Below are positions 6,776 to 7,030 of a DNA stretch of 7,030 nucleotides, one piece after another. Location: positions 1 through 7,030 of the forward strand of contig JBECKR010000072.1 of assembly GCA_040235415.1 (NCBI GenBank). The letters run 5' to 3'. Every line of letters begins with the position of its first letter. The first letter of the stretch is position 1. Source of the stretch: JBECKR01 sp040235415 (GTDB taxonomy: Bacteria > Acidobacteriota > Polarisedimenticolia > Polarisedimenticolales > Polarisedimenticolaceae). Both the position numbers and the translations under genes were made by a program. The notes beneath the pieces are model-generated. The model searched no databases. It was not told the DNA's origin and saw only the letters and a program-made list of their open reading frames with translations.

Positions 6776-7030
6776 CTAGGGGGCCGGCGGCTCGACTCGG
6801 AACTCCGCGATCGGCAGGCTGCGCTCCTCGGCGCCGGCGTCCCAGGCGATCTTCCAGTAGTACGTCCCGGGCTCGGCGAGGCGTCGCCGGACCTCCTCGG
6901 GGACGAGGAAGGTCGGGGACGGCGACTCCGGGCTCCGCCAGATCGGGCTCGACGCCGCGTCGTAGATCACGGCGCGGTACGACGTCGCGCCTTCGATCGG
7001 TTCGCACGACAGGGTCTCGGGCGGCGCGTT
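6776..7030 (-). CDS. C-terminal end of hypothetical protein with FN3-like/beta-sandwich domain
   Basis: The frame is open from the right edge to a TAG at 6776-6778, giving the last 84 residues of a protein whose start lies outside the window. The sequence reads as alternating strands: TLSCEPIEGATSYRAVIYDA, then PIWRSPESPSPTFLVPEEVR, then LAEPGTYYWKIAWDA and ERSLPIAEFRVEPPAP. The G-A-x-x-Y-R-x-x-I-x-D pattern followed by PGTYYWKIAWDA resembles fibronectin-III-like domains found at the ends of bacterial secreted or anti-sigma-type proteins. I cannot name the protein. A GTG at 6968-6970 could start a short 64-residue product, but the frame is open and protein-like beyond it, so an interrupted gene is more likely. 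It is on the same strand as the kinase, 173 bp upstream of it. Confidence 0.65.
   Translation of the reverse strand, partial: NAPPETLSCEPIEGATSYRAVIYDAASSPIWRSPESPSPTFLVPEEVRRRLAEPGTYYWKIAWDAGAEERSLPIAEFRVEPPAP

Noticed and set aside
6603..7007. N-terminal extension of the TPR kinase
   Set aside because: The frame is open but Arg/Pro/Gly-rich, overlaps another gene on the same strand, and the kinase domain start fits the GTG at 6602 with AAGGAGG.

Overview
The window is very GC-rich DNA with strong G/C bias at third codon positions and tightly packed genes. It has no rRNA, tRNA, CRISPR array or mobile element that I can see. The gene content is bacterial: an ECF-like sigma factor, two Hanks-type Ser/Thr kinases, and a kinase-TolB-TPR fusion. 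This style is common in Acidobacteriota and is also seen in Gemmatimonadota, Myxococcota, Planctomycetota and related uncultured phyla. The phylum is an inference, not a proof.

Layout from left to right. (1) On the minus strand, an ECF-like sigma factor (stop at 732) overlaps by 4 bp (GTGA) the start of a Ser/Thr kinase that runs off the left edge. (2) A divergent intergenic region of about 160 bp (1488-1650) carries three GGAT...ATCC-type inverted repeats and a -10-like hexamer. (3) On the plus strand, a compact operon of four genes follows: HMG-CoA synthase of archaeal type (1651-2697), SCP2/archaeal-type acetoacetyl-CoA thiolase (2714-3862), a DUF35 zinc-ribbon/OB-fold protein (3859-4257), and a 58-residue protein with a ribbon-helix-helix-like pattern (4287-4463). 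(4) Only 9 bp further on, and convergent, is a complete minus-strand kinase with a TolB/FlgO-like middle and TPR repeats (4473-6602). (5) A palindrome-rich intergenic region (6603-6775) comes next. (6) The 3' end of another minus-strand gene, with a beta-sandwich (FN3-like) C-terminus, enters from the right edge.

The central cassette is the notable content. Thiolase condenses two acetyl-CoA to acetoacetyl-CoA, and HMG-CoA synthase adds a third acetyl unit to give HMG-CoA. In archaea a DUF35 protein bridges these two enzymes into one channelling complex. The same three genes occur here in a bacterial neighbourhood with overlapping or near-overlapping junctions, so a bacterial version of the archaeal complex is the most economical reading. 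HMG-CoA reductase and later mevalonate-pathway genes are not in the window, so the fate of HMG-CoA is open. The fourth, small gene is not part of the known archaeal triad and may be a regulator. The flanking kinases and sigma factor look like signalling genes, and nothing in the sequence ties them functionally to the operon.
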